Of a stretch of DNA of 64,000 bases, positions 42,175 through 51,675 are shown one piece after another. Every line of letters starts with the position of its first letter. Positions within the stretch are counted from its first letter, which is position 1. The DNA comes from Chryseobacterium oryzae. Lineage in GTDB: Bacteria; Bacteroidota; Bacteroidia; Flavobacteriales; Weeksellaceae. The stretch spans positions 2,852,001 through 2,916,000 of the forward strand of contig NZ_CP094529.1 of NCBI RefSeq assembly GCF_022811665.1. The letters are read 5' to 3'. Made by a program: the position numbers and the translations under genes. Under the pieces are notes generated by a model. The model had not been told where the DNA came from. It worked only from the letters and a program-made list of their open reading frames with translations, and ran no database searches.

Positions 42175-42861
42175 CTAAAGTAGATTATCAAAGTAAGTTT
42201 GGTCTATAACTTCTGTAGGTGGCATTTCTACACCAGAACGCCACATTTGCCATTGTCCGGCAACCGCTATACTGCTGTCTCCTCCCCCAAAAACCCACAT
42301 AAATTTTTTAGTTGGCTTTGTTGAAGGAAATACCGCATTCTCAATCTCAGAAAATCCAAAGGTTCCTATGTAAGGACTTTTAACAAATTTATTTGGCGGC
42401 TCAGTTGTAGTTCCTAACTGAGGAAGAACAAGCGTTTTGGTATTATCTTCTAATACAAGAACACCTTGTTGTGTGGTTGCATTATCGCCAATCACCATGC
42501 CGTAAGTAGCAGTAGTTTCGGCAGAAGTATTTGCAGTAGGTAAATTTACTGTTGATGGTAAACTAGGGGTAAGTGCTAATAATCCCGATGTATTTACCGG
42601 TGAAGTAGTCATATATACTTTTACTTGTTTATCTTTCCGGCTTACAAAAATGGTTCCTGGCACTTTAATAATATTTCCGGTGCTCGCATCCTCAACTGAC
42701 GCATTAATTATTGGAGGGATGATGCCCATATTCTGTGAAGTAAAAGACAATATAGCCTTGCTATTCGACTGTATATTCCCCGAATTATCACCAATCACTA
42801 CTTGTGCATTAGCATAGGAAACTATGCTAATGAATATCATTGATATAAATATTTTTTTCAT
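42175..42861 (-). CDS. Secreted protein of unknown function
   Basis: 228 aa with a signal peptide (to about YANA, residue 19). The start of the mature part (VVIGDNSGNIQSNSKAILSFTSQNMGIIPP) resembles the N-termini of Flavobacteriia surface or tail-fibre-like proteins that read DNSGxxxxxAILxxxSxxxGxLPP. The rest is Thr/Ser/Pro-rich with no motif that I can name, and no T9SS sorting domain. It lies 59 bases after the beta-helix protein gene on the same strand and is probably cotranscribed. It may be a surface appendage or matrix component; function unknown. Confidence 0.78.
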   Translation of the reverse strand: MKKIFISMIFISIVSYANAQVVIGDNSGNIQSNSKAILSFTSQNMGIIPPIINASVEDASTGNIIKVPGTIFVSRKDKQVKVYMTTSPVNTSGLLALTPSLPSTVNLPTANTSAETTATYGMVIGDNATTQQGVLVLEDNTKTLVLPQLGTTTEPPNKFVKSPYIGTFGFSEIENAVFPSTKPTKKFMWVFGGGDSSIAVAGQWQMWRSGVEMPPTEVIDQTYFDNLL

Positions 42862-42920
42862 CCTTTTATTTTTTTTTATAATCTTATTTATATTAATACA
42901 AAAAAAATTAAACTGTTGTA

Positions 42921-44774
42921 CTAAGGTTTTGACTTAATGCTCTGTAAAACGTCATAAATTGATTTATCGCAACCTTTTGCAATACAATCCCATTTTTCAC
43001 CATCAAAAAGCATAAGGCATTTTTTTTGTGTATCGTAAGCAATTGCACCTTTTAGCTGAGAATTTGTTCCCAACGTTTTCGTAGGATTGGCAACTCTAGT
43101 AACTACAAACGGTTTTGAATTTGAGGACAAAACCATAATCCCGTTATTAATATCATTACCATCTAAATCTTTTTGTGGCCAATTAGAATTTTGTGATGAA
43201 AATGTTGATACCCCAATTCTAGAAGTTTTGCTAACAGCAGCACTACTTTCATCTATTTTGTAGCAACCAACACTTCCTGTATAGCAATCGATAATATAAT
43301 CATCTGGCTTCAGATTTTCTATACTGGCACTAGTTGTGCCAAATGTGTTTCCTGTGCCGGCCGCAATTTTAGAATAAGCCTCAGTATTACCAATATAATT
43401 AGCAGCACTCGCCAACTGAAACTTATTATTATCTATAACACCCGCAAAATTGGAGGCACTATTTCCTCTTATTTCAGCAAATGGGTCAGCGGTACCACCA
43501 CTATTTTGGTTACCATAAAAAATATTATTTCTTATATTGCCTATATTATCAGCTCTTGTTTGTATTGCAGCTTGTTTACCTTGCAGGGCAGTATTATATG
43601 CAAAAACATTTCCATCTATATCATATGAAGCATTTATTGCAGCTGGAGAGGCTGCTAACGAAATGGCACTTCCTGCTCCTCCACTACCATTAATTTTATT
43701 TCCAAAAAAGAAATTATTTTTTATGTAATTTGAATTTATGATGCTACCTGTCTGAACGCTACCTTCAATAGATATTGCGCCTCCATACCCATCAGTTGAA
43801 TTTTTAACATAATTCTGAATAAAATAGTTACTTTCTATTTGCAATCCACGTTGAGCTGTAGCAAATATTGCACCTCCGAAGTTAGCACCGCTTACCCCTA
43901 AGAAAACATTATTTTTTACAACAGTATTACCCGCAGTGGTGAGATAAACCCCTCCTGTTGTAGAAGTAGCTGTGCCACAAGAGAATATATTACCTATGAT
44001 ATAAAAACGTGCTTGACTACTAGTTGTATTCCCCGCAGTGGTAGCGTAAAAACCAGTTCCATCTGTTGAATTACCTTGTCCAAAAAGATTTCCACTTAAT
44101 AATACTTTAACATCTCCATTAACTGTAGAAAACACAATTGGACCCGTGGCTCCCATTTGGTTTCTATAAAACTTATTATTATTAAACCAAAATGTCTTCT
44201 TGCCGGTATACGCACTAAACAAACTAAACAAGCCAGTAGCACCTTTAGAATCATGAATCTGACAATCTTCAAGTTTAAACTGATAGTTACCATTACTATT
44301 AGAATCATAAAAAATACTTCCATCTGTAGCAGTAGAACCCGTACTTTTAAAATACAAGCCTTTTAAAGTAAATTTATTAGTATTAAATGCATTTGATGTT
44401 GAATTAATCCTAACAAAACGAAAATTAGAATCTTTCACAATTCTAGATACATTTGCTTCTGGATTATATCCAGATAAATCTGTACCTGTCGCATTTGCAG
44501 GAAATCCTCCTTGAATTAACACATCATTGCCTGTATATGAGTATGCGCTAGTAGAAGCAAAATTATAATCTCCCTCTGCAACGTAAATATGTACATTGTT
44601 AATTGCGCCTCCTGAAATAGTTGGTAAATTACCCAGGGCATCATCCCAAGAACTACCACTTCCTGTCGCTCCGCTTTTTACATAATAATTGGTTTGGGAA
44701 TACACTTTTGCAGAAAAAAGACATAGCAAAAGAAACACCAATAAGTGCTTCGATAAGTTCAAATTTTTTATCAT
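42921..44774 (-). CDS. Secreted right-handed beta-helix protein
   Basis: 617 aa with a signal peptide (about 1-26, VYSQ). From about residue 60 to 480 the sequence shows repeating beta-helix rungs with Asn and Gly (NNNKFYRN, GNLFGQG, IIGNIFSCG, VKNNVFLG, IESNYFIQN, INSNYIKNNFFFGN, IDGNVFAYN, IRNNIFYGN). This is the pattern of parallel beta-helix or polymorphic outer-membrane-type proteins. The last 60 residues (GAIAYDTQKKCLMLFDGEKWDCI) resemble a small C-terminal module of Flavobacteriia surface proteins. No catalytic residues of a lyase were identified and no sorting domain is visible, so its route past the outer membrane is unclear. Confidence 0.82.
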   Translation of the reverse strand: MIKNLNLSKHLLVFLLLCLFSAKVYSQTNYYVKSGATGSGSSWDDALGNLPTISGGAINNVHIYVAEGDYNFASTSAYSYTGNDVLIQGGFPANATGTDLSGYNPEANVSRIVKDSNFRFVRINSTSNAFNTNKFTLKGLYFKSTGSTATDGSIFYDSNSNGNYQFKLEDCQIHDSKGATGLFSLFSAYTGKKTFWFNNNKFYRNQMGATGPIVFSTVNGDVKVLLSGNLFGQGNSTDGTGFYATTAGNTTSSQARFYIIGNIFSCGTATSTTGGVYLTTAGNTVVKNNVFLGVSGANFGGAIFATAQRGLQIESNYFIQNYVKNSTDGYGGAISIEGSVQTGSIINSNYIKNNFFFGNKINGSGGAGSAISLAASPAAINASYDIDGNVFAYNTALQGKQAAIQTRADNIGNIRNNIFYGNQNSGGTADPFAEIRGNSASNFAGVIDNNKFQLASAANYIGNTEAYSKIAAGTGNTFGTTSASIENLKPDDYIIDCYTGSVGCYKIDESSAAVSKTSRIGVSTFSSQNSNWPQKDLDGNDINNGIMVLSSNSKPFVVTRVANPTKTLGTNSQLKGAIAYDTQKKCLMLFDGEKWDCIAKGCDKSIYDVLQSIKSKP

Positions 44775-45072
44775 TGTGTGTTTAGTAATATTAAAACTTA
44801 ATTTTATTTTTGTTTATTATTAAGTTAAACATTATTTTTATAAATAATTCTAATAATGCTTTAACTTTTTAGCTGCACAAGACAAACATTTATTATCACA
44901 AAATTTTAATTTGTATACTATAAGTGTCCAAAAAAACTATGCTTATTTTTGATTTTTTTCCAATGCCTATCTGTGCAGTATTTACTTCGAAATAATGTTC
45001 AAATATAGGAATTATTTTACTATTACAGAATTTTCAGATTGATAAATTTAAAGATTAAAATGCATAATCACT

Positions 45073-45239
45073 GTTTAAACAATTCTTTCGACATGAGCGA
45101 CAGCTTATACCCGCAGTTTCGGAATTACTGTAAACTATAAAATCTCAACCAAAAATAAATTGGCAAAATAAGATCCGAATATGATTAAAAATTCTAACCA
45201 AGGGACAGCAACGGCGGAATTTTGCAGCAGGGACAGTAA
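45073..45239 (+). pseudogene. Decayed 3' remnant of the outer-membrane barrel gene
   Basis: The sequence matches the 3' end of the barrel gene at 37413-39557, same strand. It starts with a stretch like 39278-39297, jumps to one like 39322-39338, and from about 45109 matches 39424 onward to the stop nearly base for base. Defects: two internal deletions, a GAA codon changed to TAA, and a one-base deletion in the AACCAAGG-GACAGC region. It is too short and too broken to be expressed as a receptor. The remaining DNA from 44775 to 45072 is AT-rich with no gene. Confidence 0.88.
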
Positions 45240-45264
45240 ATATAAAGTCAGTAAATTATCAAAG

Positions 45265-45298
45265 AAAAGTGCCGGTCATTTTAGACCAGCACTTTTTT
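45265..45298. terminator. Hairpin terminator
   Basis: Stem AAAAGTGC-GGTC / GACC-GCACTTTT with one mismatch and T-runs; it lies just past the end of the minus-strand 167-aa gene. Confidence 0.8.
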
Positions 45299-45301
45299 AT
45301 T

Positions 45302-45805
45302 TTAATCTTTAGAACCTAAATCATCCATTCTCCTATCCATTCCTTTACTGTTGGGAGTATAAACCCTGTTAGGATTTAAGAAATAAACGTTGTGACGTGC
45401 TTTTGCAATAATACCATTGTAAACATCTTCTGGAAGACCTGCTGTGTCACTTTCTTTCACTTGGTTTTCTTCTCTTTTTTTGTAAACTTCTATGGCTCCG
45501 TTATCATTTAAAAGTTTTTTAGCATTCTGAGCCTGTTCGTAGTCATCTGCATAAACAACAATATTTACATTACCTACACTTTTAGTTTTGTAAGCGTATA
45601 AAAGCTCATCATCATTTACAAAAAGATGATCCCAAAAACTTTTGGTTTTTTCATCGTCTTCGTAATGGTTTGCAGAATCTTCGTCTGTTACATTTGATTT
45701 TGATATGATGATGTCTTCATCTTTAACACCCAAATCATTTAGTTTAGTTCTGATTTCCTCTGAATTAACAGTTTGAGGAAATAATGAAATTACTGTATAA
45801 GCCAT
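45302..45805 (-). CDS. Conserved hypothetical protein, stress-protein-like
   Basis: 167-aa soluble, acidic protein without signal peptide. The first half (MAYTVISLFPQTVNSEEIRTKLNDLGVKDEDIIISKS) has the beta-alpha-beta shape of general-stress-type proteins that carry an SxxEA/VxxLxxxGxxxxDI pattern; the second half ends in a charged tail (MDRRMDDLGSKD). I cannot assign a function. It stands alone between two terminators or gaps. Confidence 0.7.
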   Translation of the reverse strand: MAYTVISLFPQTVNSEEIRTKLNDLGVKDEDIIISKSNVTDEDSANHYEDDEKTKSFWDHLFVNDDELLYAYKTKSVGNVNIVVYADDYEQAQNAKKLLNDNGAIEVYKKREENQVKESDTAGLPEDVYNGIIAKARHNVYFLNPNRVYTPNSKGMDRRMDDLGSKD

Positions 45806-45873
45806 AATATTTTGTTTTTTGATTATGACTTACACTACAAAAGCTGTGCAATTTATAGAATTCTAATCGTATT

Positions 45874-47991
45874 TTAATCTAAGAAACGCTCCAAAATATC
45901 AACAGCACATTTAGGAAGATTGGTTCCCGGCCCGAAGATAAAATCTGCACCGTTAGCGAATAAATAATCATAATCCTGTTGCGGGATAACTCCACCTACA
46001 ACGATAGTAATATCATCAGCTCCCAGTTTTTTCAGTTCTTCTACAACCTGAGGTACCAATGTTTTATGTCCTGCCGCCAACGAAGAAACTCCCAAAATAT
46101 GAATATCATTCTCTACCGCCTGTTTTGCCACTTCTTCCGGCGTCTGAAATAGCGGAGCAACATCCACATCAAAGCCCATATCTGCAAATGCTGTAGCCAC
46201 CACTTTGGCTCCCCGATCATGACCGTCCTGCCCCATTTTAGCAACCATAATTCTGGGTCTTCTTCCTTCTTCTTCCTCAAATTTCTGAGTGAGCTCTAAG
46301 GCTTTACCAAAATATTCGTTTTTACCTGCATTCATCGCATAAACTCCTGATATTGTTCTGATATTCGCTTTATAACGTCCGAAACTTTCTTCCATGGCAT
46401 CGCTCATTTCCCCTAGTGTTACTCTTCTTCTGGCAGCTTCAATACAAAGTTCCAAAAGATTGCCTTTTCCGGATTTTGCGGTTTCACGAATTGTATTGAG
46501 AATTTCCTCAACTTTTGAAGAATCTCTTTCGTTTTTAATTTTTAATAATCTTTCGATTTGTTTTCTTCTAACCTCAGTATTGTCGATGTCTAAAATTTCA
46601 ATAGGCGTTTGTTTTAATGTGGATTTAAAAGAATTTACTCCAATAATAAACTCTTCACCACTGTCTATTTTCGCCTGTTTTCTTGCTGCAGCTTCTTCAA
46701 TTCTCATTTTCGGAATTCCGGCTTCGATAGCTTTAGTCATACCCCCTTCTTTTTCTACCTCATCGATGTATTTCATTGCTTCATCAATCATTTGCTGCGT
46801 GAGAGATTCCACCAAATAACTACCGCCCATAGGATCTACAACATCGCAGATTCCCGATTCTTGCTGAAGAATAATTTGCGTATTTCTTGCAATTTTCGCC
46901 GAATAATCTGTTGGAAGAGCAATTGCCTCATCCAATGCGTTGGTATGCAAAGACTGTGTTCCGCCTAAAGCTGAAGATAATGCTTCTATTGCTGTTCTAG
47001 TAATATTATTGAAAGGTTCTTGCTCGGTTAAAGACCACCCGGAAGTTTGTGAGTGAGTTCTTAATGCTAAAGATTTTTGGTTTTGAGGATTAAACTGGGT
47101 AAGAAGATTTGCCCAGATATAACGTGCTGCACGCATTTTGGCAATTTCCATAAAATGATTCATCCCAATTGCCCAGAAAAAAGATAATCTTGGGGCAAAA
47201 TCATCAACATTCATTCCTGCTTTAATACCGGTTCTTACATATTCTAAACCGTCTGCTAATGTGTAAGCCATTTCGAGAACCGGTGTAGCTCCCGCTTCCT
47301 GCATATGGTAACCCGAAATTGATATTGAATTGAATTTCGGAATATTTTTAGAAGTATATTCAAAAATATCAGCAATGATTTTCATTGATGGCGTTGGTGG
47401 ATAGATGTAGGTATTTCTCACCATAAATTCCTTCAAAATATCATTCTGAATCGTTCCGGACAGCTTATCCTGAGAAACTCCCTGCTCTTCTGCAGCTACT
47501 ATGTAAAAAGATAAAATCGGTAACACAGCACCGTTCATCGTCATCGAAACCGAAATTTCATCCAAAGGAATCTGGTCAAAAAGGATTTTCATGTCCTCCA
47601 CAGAATCTATAGCAACACCGGCTTTCCCAACATCTCCCACCACTCTTGGATGGTCTGAATCGTAACCTCTGTGCGTAGCCAAATCAAATGCTACAGAAAG
47701 ACCTTTTTGTCCCGCCGCTAAGTTTCTTCTGTAAAAAGCGTTAGATTCTTCTGCTGTGGAAAACCCTGCGTACTGACGTATCGTCCAAGGTTTTTGAACA
47801 TACATTGTGGAATAAGGACCTCGAAGGAAAGGTGCAATCCCCGGAGAACTATCAGCAATGGTATTATCTTTTACATCTTCGGTAATGTATTTAGATTTTA
47901 ATTCTAGTCCATCTTTTTCAAACGAGTAGATTTTCTGCTGACTTTCAGGTATATTAAAGTGAGGAACTTTATTTTTGATTTCCCTTCTCAT
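45874..47991 (-). CDS. scpA: Methylmalonyl-CoA mutase large subunit
   Basis: 705-aa adenosylcobalamin-dependent mutase that interconverts succinyl-CoA and methylmalonyl-CoA. The N-terminal TIM barrel has [21 protein letters not shown] and the substrate pocket; the C-terminal cobalamin-binding domain has the lower-ligand motif DGHDRG (Asp589, His591, Gly594). It should pair with a small subunit, which is not adjacent here; either that gene is elsewhere or lies outside the window. The 705-aa length fits the catalytic large chain. In Bacteroidota it supports propionate metabolism. Confidence 0.95.
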   Translation of the reverse strand: MRREIKNKVPHFNIPESQQKIYSFEKDGLELKSKYITEDVKDNTIADSSPGIAPFLRGPYSTMYVQKPWTIRQYAGFSTAEESNAFYRRNLAAGQKGLSVAFDLATHRGYDSDHPRVVGDVGKAGVAIDSVEDMKILFDQIPLDEISVSMTMNGAVLPILSFYIVAAEEQGVSQDKLSGTIQNDILKEFMVRNTYIYPPTPSMKIIADIFEYTSKNIPKFNSISISGYHMQEAGATPVLEMAYTLADGLEYVRTGIKAGMNVDDFAPRLSFFWAIGMNHFMEIAKMRAARYIWANLLTQFNPQNQKSLALRTHSQTSGWSLTEQEPFNNITRTAIEALSSALGGTQSLHTNALDEAIALPTDYSAKIARNTQIILQQESGICDVVDPMGGSYLVESLTQQMIDEAMKYIDEVEKEGGMTKAIEAGIPKMRIEEAAARKQAKIDSGEEFIIGVNSFKSTLKQTPIEILDIDNTEVRRKQIERLLKIKNERDSSKVEEILNTIRETAKSGKGNLLELCIEAARRRVTLGEMSDAMEESFGRYKANIRTISGVYAMNAGKNEYFGKALELTQKFEEEEGRRPRIMVAKMGQDGHDRGAKVVATAFADMGFDVDVAPLFQTPEEVAKQAVENDIHILGVSSLAAGHKTLVPQVVEELKKLGADDITIVVGGVIPQQDYDYLFANGADFIFGPGTNLPKCAVDILERFLD

Positions 47992-48145
47992 TTACTTTTA
48001 TTTAAGACCTTAAAAATAAACAATTTTGAAAAAATACAGCATACTGATTATCAGCAATTCATAAAATTCATCAACACAAAAAAAACAATTAAAACAACCA
48101 ACAAATTCTACCAAACAATTTTGTTCTGTATCTGAAGTAATTTAT

Positions 48146-50671
48146 CTAAAAATTAAATTGAAAACCTGCTTTAATACCAAATTTAGAAACATCGGGTCTG
48201 TCGAGATAATTCCCTCTCCAGTTGAAATCTACTCTCAAAATTCTGATATTTCCAAAACCTATATTTTCGATTCCGAATCCGTATTCATAATAAATCTGTT
48301 GATCGGGAGCAGAATATCTGAAACCTTCAACATTAATATTCTTCGAGGCATCGCTTAACGATCCGTAAGCAGCACGAATAAAAGCCACTTCTCTCAATTT
48401 CAGCTTTTTAATCAACGGAAGATAAGAAAGAATTTTCCCATTGAAATGATGCTCAACATGCAGTGTAGTATAGGTATCGGCAACAAATTCGTAGTAATTT
48501 AACTGTGCGAATGTATTGTGTACAATTCCGTAAGACTGGTTCCCCGGAATAACATTCTGCAATGCTAACGGAACAGTATCGAATGTTTTTCCAGCTTCAA
48601 AGTTCAAGAACGTTTTTCCTAAATTGCCCAAAATAATGGGCTTATAAAACATAAACTGCAGTTTATTATAGTTAAAATCCGCATTAAACAATCCTTCTAT
48701 TCCGCGCGTATATTTTAAGACAATCGTGGGTGCTAAAGTACCATGTTCATAACGATCTACCCCTGTTTGGGAAAATCTCGCACCCGGTCTTGCAATTAAA
48801 CTTAATGTAACTCTGGAATCATTGGTTGTTTTTCTGAGATTTCCATCTTGATAATACATCAAATTGAACCCAGAAGGATTGGCAGACTTTATACTTTGAA
48901 GAGTTCCATCTATTCTCACTTGAAAATTTTTCCATGGTTCGATAGACGTAAAAAAACTGGTCTGATTAATGGAACTTAAAGACGCATTTTCTCCTCTGGC
49001 AAAAACTGTTGATGATGCAAATGAACGGGATAATATACCATCTTCTGTAGTAAGCTGAACTCCAAGCTGAGTAATATCTCTTTTGGTACCCGCTCCAATC
49101 ATAAAACGATTAACCCTATTGAACATGTATCTTCCTTCAACTCCATATTTAAACTGTTTATCCTTAAATCCGTAAGCATTATAAAATTCAATTCTCCAAG
49201 GATCATTTTGTCCGAAATAAGTTCTAGCACCCAATCTAATTCTGTCGCCCTCCACTTCATTTTTACCATAAATAGATGTTATAGGTCCCAAATCTATTCC
49301 TTTCGTCACATTATAATATCTTGATGCTAATGTTTCATAGACTTTTACAATTCTGTTGAATTTTGGAGTCTGCTGTAATTTATTCAGCATTTCGTACACT
49401 CCTTTTTCCTCTTTAGACAAAGAATCTGGTCTTGCCTGGCTCCAATAAGCTTCGTCTTTATCTACAAAATCGGCATCATATTCCACTTTTCTCCTAGTGA
49501 ATACAGAATCTGCCAAAGGTTTATTAAAATTGTATTCGTAGTAATCTACAGACCTTTTTGCCAAAATGCTTTTTGCAGATTTCTTCTTAGAAAAAGGAGT
49601 CATTTCTATTTCTGTAACCAGTTTTTTTGGAAGAAAAGTTCCTTCATCAGGATTATCATATTCCAATTCGGTAGAAATAGCATTAATGAAATTTACATTG
49701 ATTTTATTGGTAGATTTTAAAGTAGCTTCTAAAATTGCATAAGAATCTGTATCAATATACAAATACCCTTGAAATGCCAATACATCTGTTCTTCTTGGCT
49801 GATAATGAATTTTATACGCATTTTCTCCCCTTACAGAAACGGTGTCTATCAAATTGTAATCGTATGTACTAAAACCATCTGTTCCTACCGGACTCGGAAA
49901 GCCAATATCAAAATAATTCAGCGTATTATCGTAAATATTGATGTCTCTATAAAGATTTTTCGCCGTAATGCTAATTACCTGGTTATCCTGAAAACCGGAT
50001 GTTTTCTGAGCAACAAGCAATTTTTTATTTCGTTTAGACGGTCTGTTTTCGCCAAAATTCTCATAAATAGATTCGTTCAGAAATATTGGCAAAGCCATTT
50101 TTCCATTAGCGGTAGAATCTGCATAATCAAAAATAAAATCAAGTTTATTGAAAACCTTCCGCTTCATAAAAGTGCTGTCCAGATTATTGGCATCAAACTG
50201 AATTTTCTCGTATTCTTTAAAAGTATAAGAATCGAATTTTTCTAAACCATTGTTGCGTTTTCGTTTCCAAACTTCCTGCATAATTCTGTATGCGGGATTC
50301 TCCTTTTTATTTTTGAATTTTGTTTTTTTATTGTTAATAACAACTTCATCAATATTACTTACTTTTTCCTGTGACAGTTTAATGAGAAGATTATTTGTAT
50401 TCGCAGAAGTTATATTGGTGGTTTGCAAAGCAAAATTTTTCTTAGAAAAACGCAGTTTATAAACTGTAGAATCTAATTTTATTAAAAAATTGCCCGTTGT
50501 AGTGGTAAGAAATGATGTAGGATTATCATTAATGAAAATTTCAACTCCTGAAATTTCCTTGCTGGTTCTTTCGTCGACAATTCTGCCAGACAATGTATTT
50601 TGTGCATGTAAAAATCCTGTAAATGTGAGGATTAAAATTAAAACAGAGTATTTAAAGTAATGGTTAAGCAT
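48146..50671 (-). CDS. DUF5686 outer-membrane protein with carboxypeptidase-like domain
   Basis: 841 aa. The start at 50671 (MLNHYFKYSVLILILTF) gives a clean signal peptide ending near LHAQ; a longer frame adds 39 residues without a signal. Domains: CarboxypepD_reg-like (about 28-105: GRIVDERTSKEISGVEIFINDN), then a DUF5686 region and a barrel that ends in FGIKAGFQFNF, aromatic-terminated. Proteins of this type are common in Flavobacteriia with unknown cargo. No plug of TonB-receptor type is clear. It stands as a single gene before a tRNA cluster. Confidence 0.85.
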   Translation of the reverse strand: MLNHYFKYSVLILILTFTGFLHAQNTLSGRIVDERTSKEISGVEIFINDNPTSFLTTTTGNFLIKLDSTVYKLRFSKKNFALQTTNITSANTNNLLIKLSQEKVSNIDEVVINNKKTKFKNKKENPAYRIMQEVWKRKRNNGLEKFDSYTFKEYEKIQFDANNLDSTFMKRKVFNKLDFIFDYADSTANGKMALPIFLNESIYENFGENRPSKRNKKLLVAQKTSGFQDNQVISITAKNLYRDINIYDNTLNYFDIGFPSPVGTDGFSTYDYNLIDTVSVRGENAYKIHYQPRRTDVLAFQGYLYIDTDSYAILEATLKSTNKINVNFINAISTELEYDNPDEGTFLPKKLVTEIEMTPFSKKKSAKSILAKRSVDYYEYNFNKPLADSVFTRRKVEYDADFVDKDEAYWSQARPDSLSKEEKGVYEMLNKLQQTPKFNRIVKVYETLASRYYNVTKGIDLGPITSIYGKNEVEGDRIRLGARTYFGQNDPWRIEFYNAYGFKDKQFKYGVEGRYMFNRVNRFMIGAGTKRDITQLGVQLTTEDGILSRSFASSTVFARGENASLSSINQTSFFTSIEPWKNFQVRIDGTLQSIKSANPSGFNLMYYQDGNLRKTTNDSRVTLSLIARPGARFSQTGVDRYEHGTLAPTIVLKYTRGIEGLFNADFNYNKLQFMFYKPIILGNLGKTFLNFEAGKTFDTVPLALQNVIPGNQSYGIVHNTFAQLNYYEFVADTYTTLHVEHHFNGKILSYLPLIKKLKLREVAFIRAAYGSLSDASKNINVEGFRYSAPDQQIYYEYGFGIENIGFGNIRILRVDFNWRGNYLDRPDVSKFGIKAGFQFNF

Positions 50672-50770
50672 CATTCGTTTCTTCGGACAATTAGCATAAA
50701 CAAAAAGTGTGCTGCATTTTACAGTTTTTATGGTACCATTTTTCAATTTGGAAAAACAATCATTAAAACA

Positions 50771-50805
50771 AAAAAGCCTGACAATCATTAGATTATCAGG
50801 CTTTT
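50771..50805 (-). terminator. Terminator of the tRNA cluster
   Basis: Minus strand stem AAAAGCCTGA / TCAGGCTTTT with a 14-base loop and T-run, directly past the last tRNA. Confidence 0.88.
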
Positions 50806-50809
50806 AATG

Positions 50810-50893
50810 TACCCCAGACGGGACTTGAACCCGTACGTCCTTGCGGACACAGGATTTTAAGTCCTGCGTGTCTACCAATTCCACCACCAGGGC
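50810..50893 (-). tRNA. tRNA-Leu (TAA)
   Basis: 84-nt class II tRNA with long variable arm. Anticodon stem CAGGA-CTTAAAA-TCCTG gives anticodon TAA. T-arm ACGGG-TTCAAGT-CCCGT. The acceptor GCCCTGG pairs with CTGGGGT using three G-U pairs (1:72, 5:68, 6:67). CCA is not encoded. Confidence 0.92.
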
Positions 50894-50902
50894 ATGGAGT
50901 GG

Positions 50903-50975
50903 AGCGAAAAACGGGATTCGAACCCGCGACCCCAACCTTGGCAAGGTTGTGCTCTACCAGCTGAGCTATTTTCGC
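50903..50975 (-). tRNA. tRNA-Gly (GCC)
   Basis: 73 nt. Acceptor GCGAAAA / TTTTCGC, anticodon stem-loop CAACC-TTGCCAA-GGTTG with anticodon GCC, T-arm CGGG-TTCGAAT-CCCG. CCA is not encoded. It lies 9 bases upstream of tRNA-Leu (TAA). Confidence 0.95.
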
Positions 50976-50982
50976 AAACGTG

Positions 50983-51064
50983 TGCGGATGAAGGGACTCG
51001 AACCCCCACGCCTCACGGCACCAGATCCTAAGTCTGGCGTGGCTACCAATTACACCACATCCGC
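50983..51064 (-). tRNA. tRNA-Leu (TAG)
   Basis: 82-nt class II tRNA. Acceptor GCGGATG / CATCCGC, anticodon stem-loop CCAGA-CTTAGGA-TCTGG with anticodon TAG, T-loop TTCGAGT. First gene of the cluster after the promoter. Confidence 0.95.
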
Positions 51065-51110
51065 ATTGTTACTGAAATATTTTAAAGAACTTCTTTCGTT
51101 TTTGTGAGTG

Positions 51111-51140
51111 CAAATATAGGGCAATTATTTGTATTTGCAA
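51111..51140 (-). promoter_or_regulatory. Strong promoter of the tRNA cluster
   Basis: Minus strand TTG (51140-51138), 19-base spacer, TATATTTG (51118-51111). This is a near-perfect Bacteroidetes consensus promoter. Expected start about 51105, 40 bases before the first tRNA. Confidence 0.85.
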
Positions 51141-51237
51141 GAATTATTTCAAAAAAAAATAAATTTTTCTAAAATTTGTTCGAAATCATAATTTTTAAAT
51201 TTCATTTTATTACTTTTACGGAGTTAATATTTACGAT

Positions 51238-51615
51238 ATGGAATTACAAGGAACGATAAAGAAAATATCTGAAACTCAAACATTTGCAAGTGGGTTTCAG
51301 AAAAAAGAAATGGTTATTCTTACACAAGAACAGTACCCACAACCAATTAACATTGAATTTTTACAGGATAAAATAAATTTGTTGGATTCTTTAAAAGAAG
51401 GCGAAAATGTAAAAGTAGGAATTAACATTAGAGGTAGAGAATGGGTATCTCCTCAAGGAGAAACGAAATATTTTAATTCTATTACAGGATGGAGAGTTGA
51501 AAAAGTTTTTGATAACGCAGCCGAACCTACGCAAGCAACACCATCTCATTCTGCAGCACCGGTTTCTAATGAAAACCCATTTGCAAATGACGACGATGAC
51601 GATTTGCCTTTCTAA
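51238..51615 (+). CDS. DUF3127 protein with SSB-like acidic C-terminal tip
   Basis: 125-aa soluble protein. Residues about 1-90 form the DUF3127 domain (ELQGTIKKISETQTFASGFQKKEMVI and NIRGREWVSPQGETKYFNSITGW), predicted OB-fold-like. A low-complexity linker follows, and the protein ends NDDDDDLPF, the same type of acidic-hydrophobic tip as single-stranded DNA-binding protein. SSB uses that tip to recruit repair and replication proteins. The role here is unproven. A terminator follows and then aat. Confidence 0.82.
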   Translation: MELQGTIKKISETQTFASGFQKKEMVILTQEQYPQPINIEFLQDKINLLDSLKEGENVKVGINIRGREWVSPQGETKYFNSITGWRVEKVFDNAAEPTQATPSHSAAPVSNENPFANDDDDDLPF

Positions 51616-51638
51616 TTAATATTTAAACATCAGATAAC

Positions 51639-51672
51639 AATCCTGCTTTTTCAGAAAAGTAGGATTTTTTTT
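51639..51672 (+). terminator. Terminator between DUF3127 gene and aat
   Basis: Stem AATCCTGCTTTT / AAAAGTAGGATT with a 4-base loop and an eight-T run. It ends only 3 bases before the aat ATG. Confidence 0.85.
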
Positions 51673-51675
51673 ACC

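Noticed and set aside
50675..50788. Extended start for the DUF5686 protein
   Set aside because: The added residues are not a signal peptide and the internal Met begins a typical one.
50841..51107. Plus-strand frame over the tRNA cluster
   Set aside because: It is a translation artefact of three tRNA genes on the other strand.
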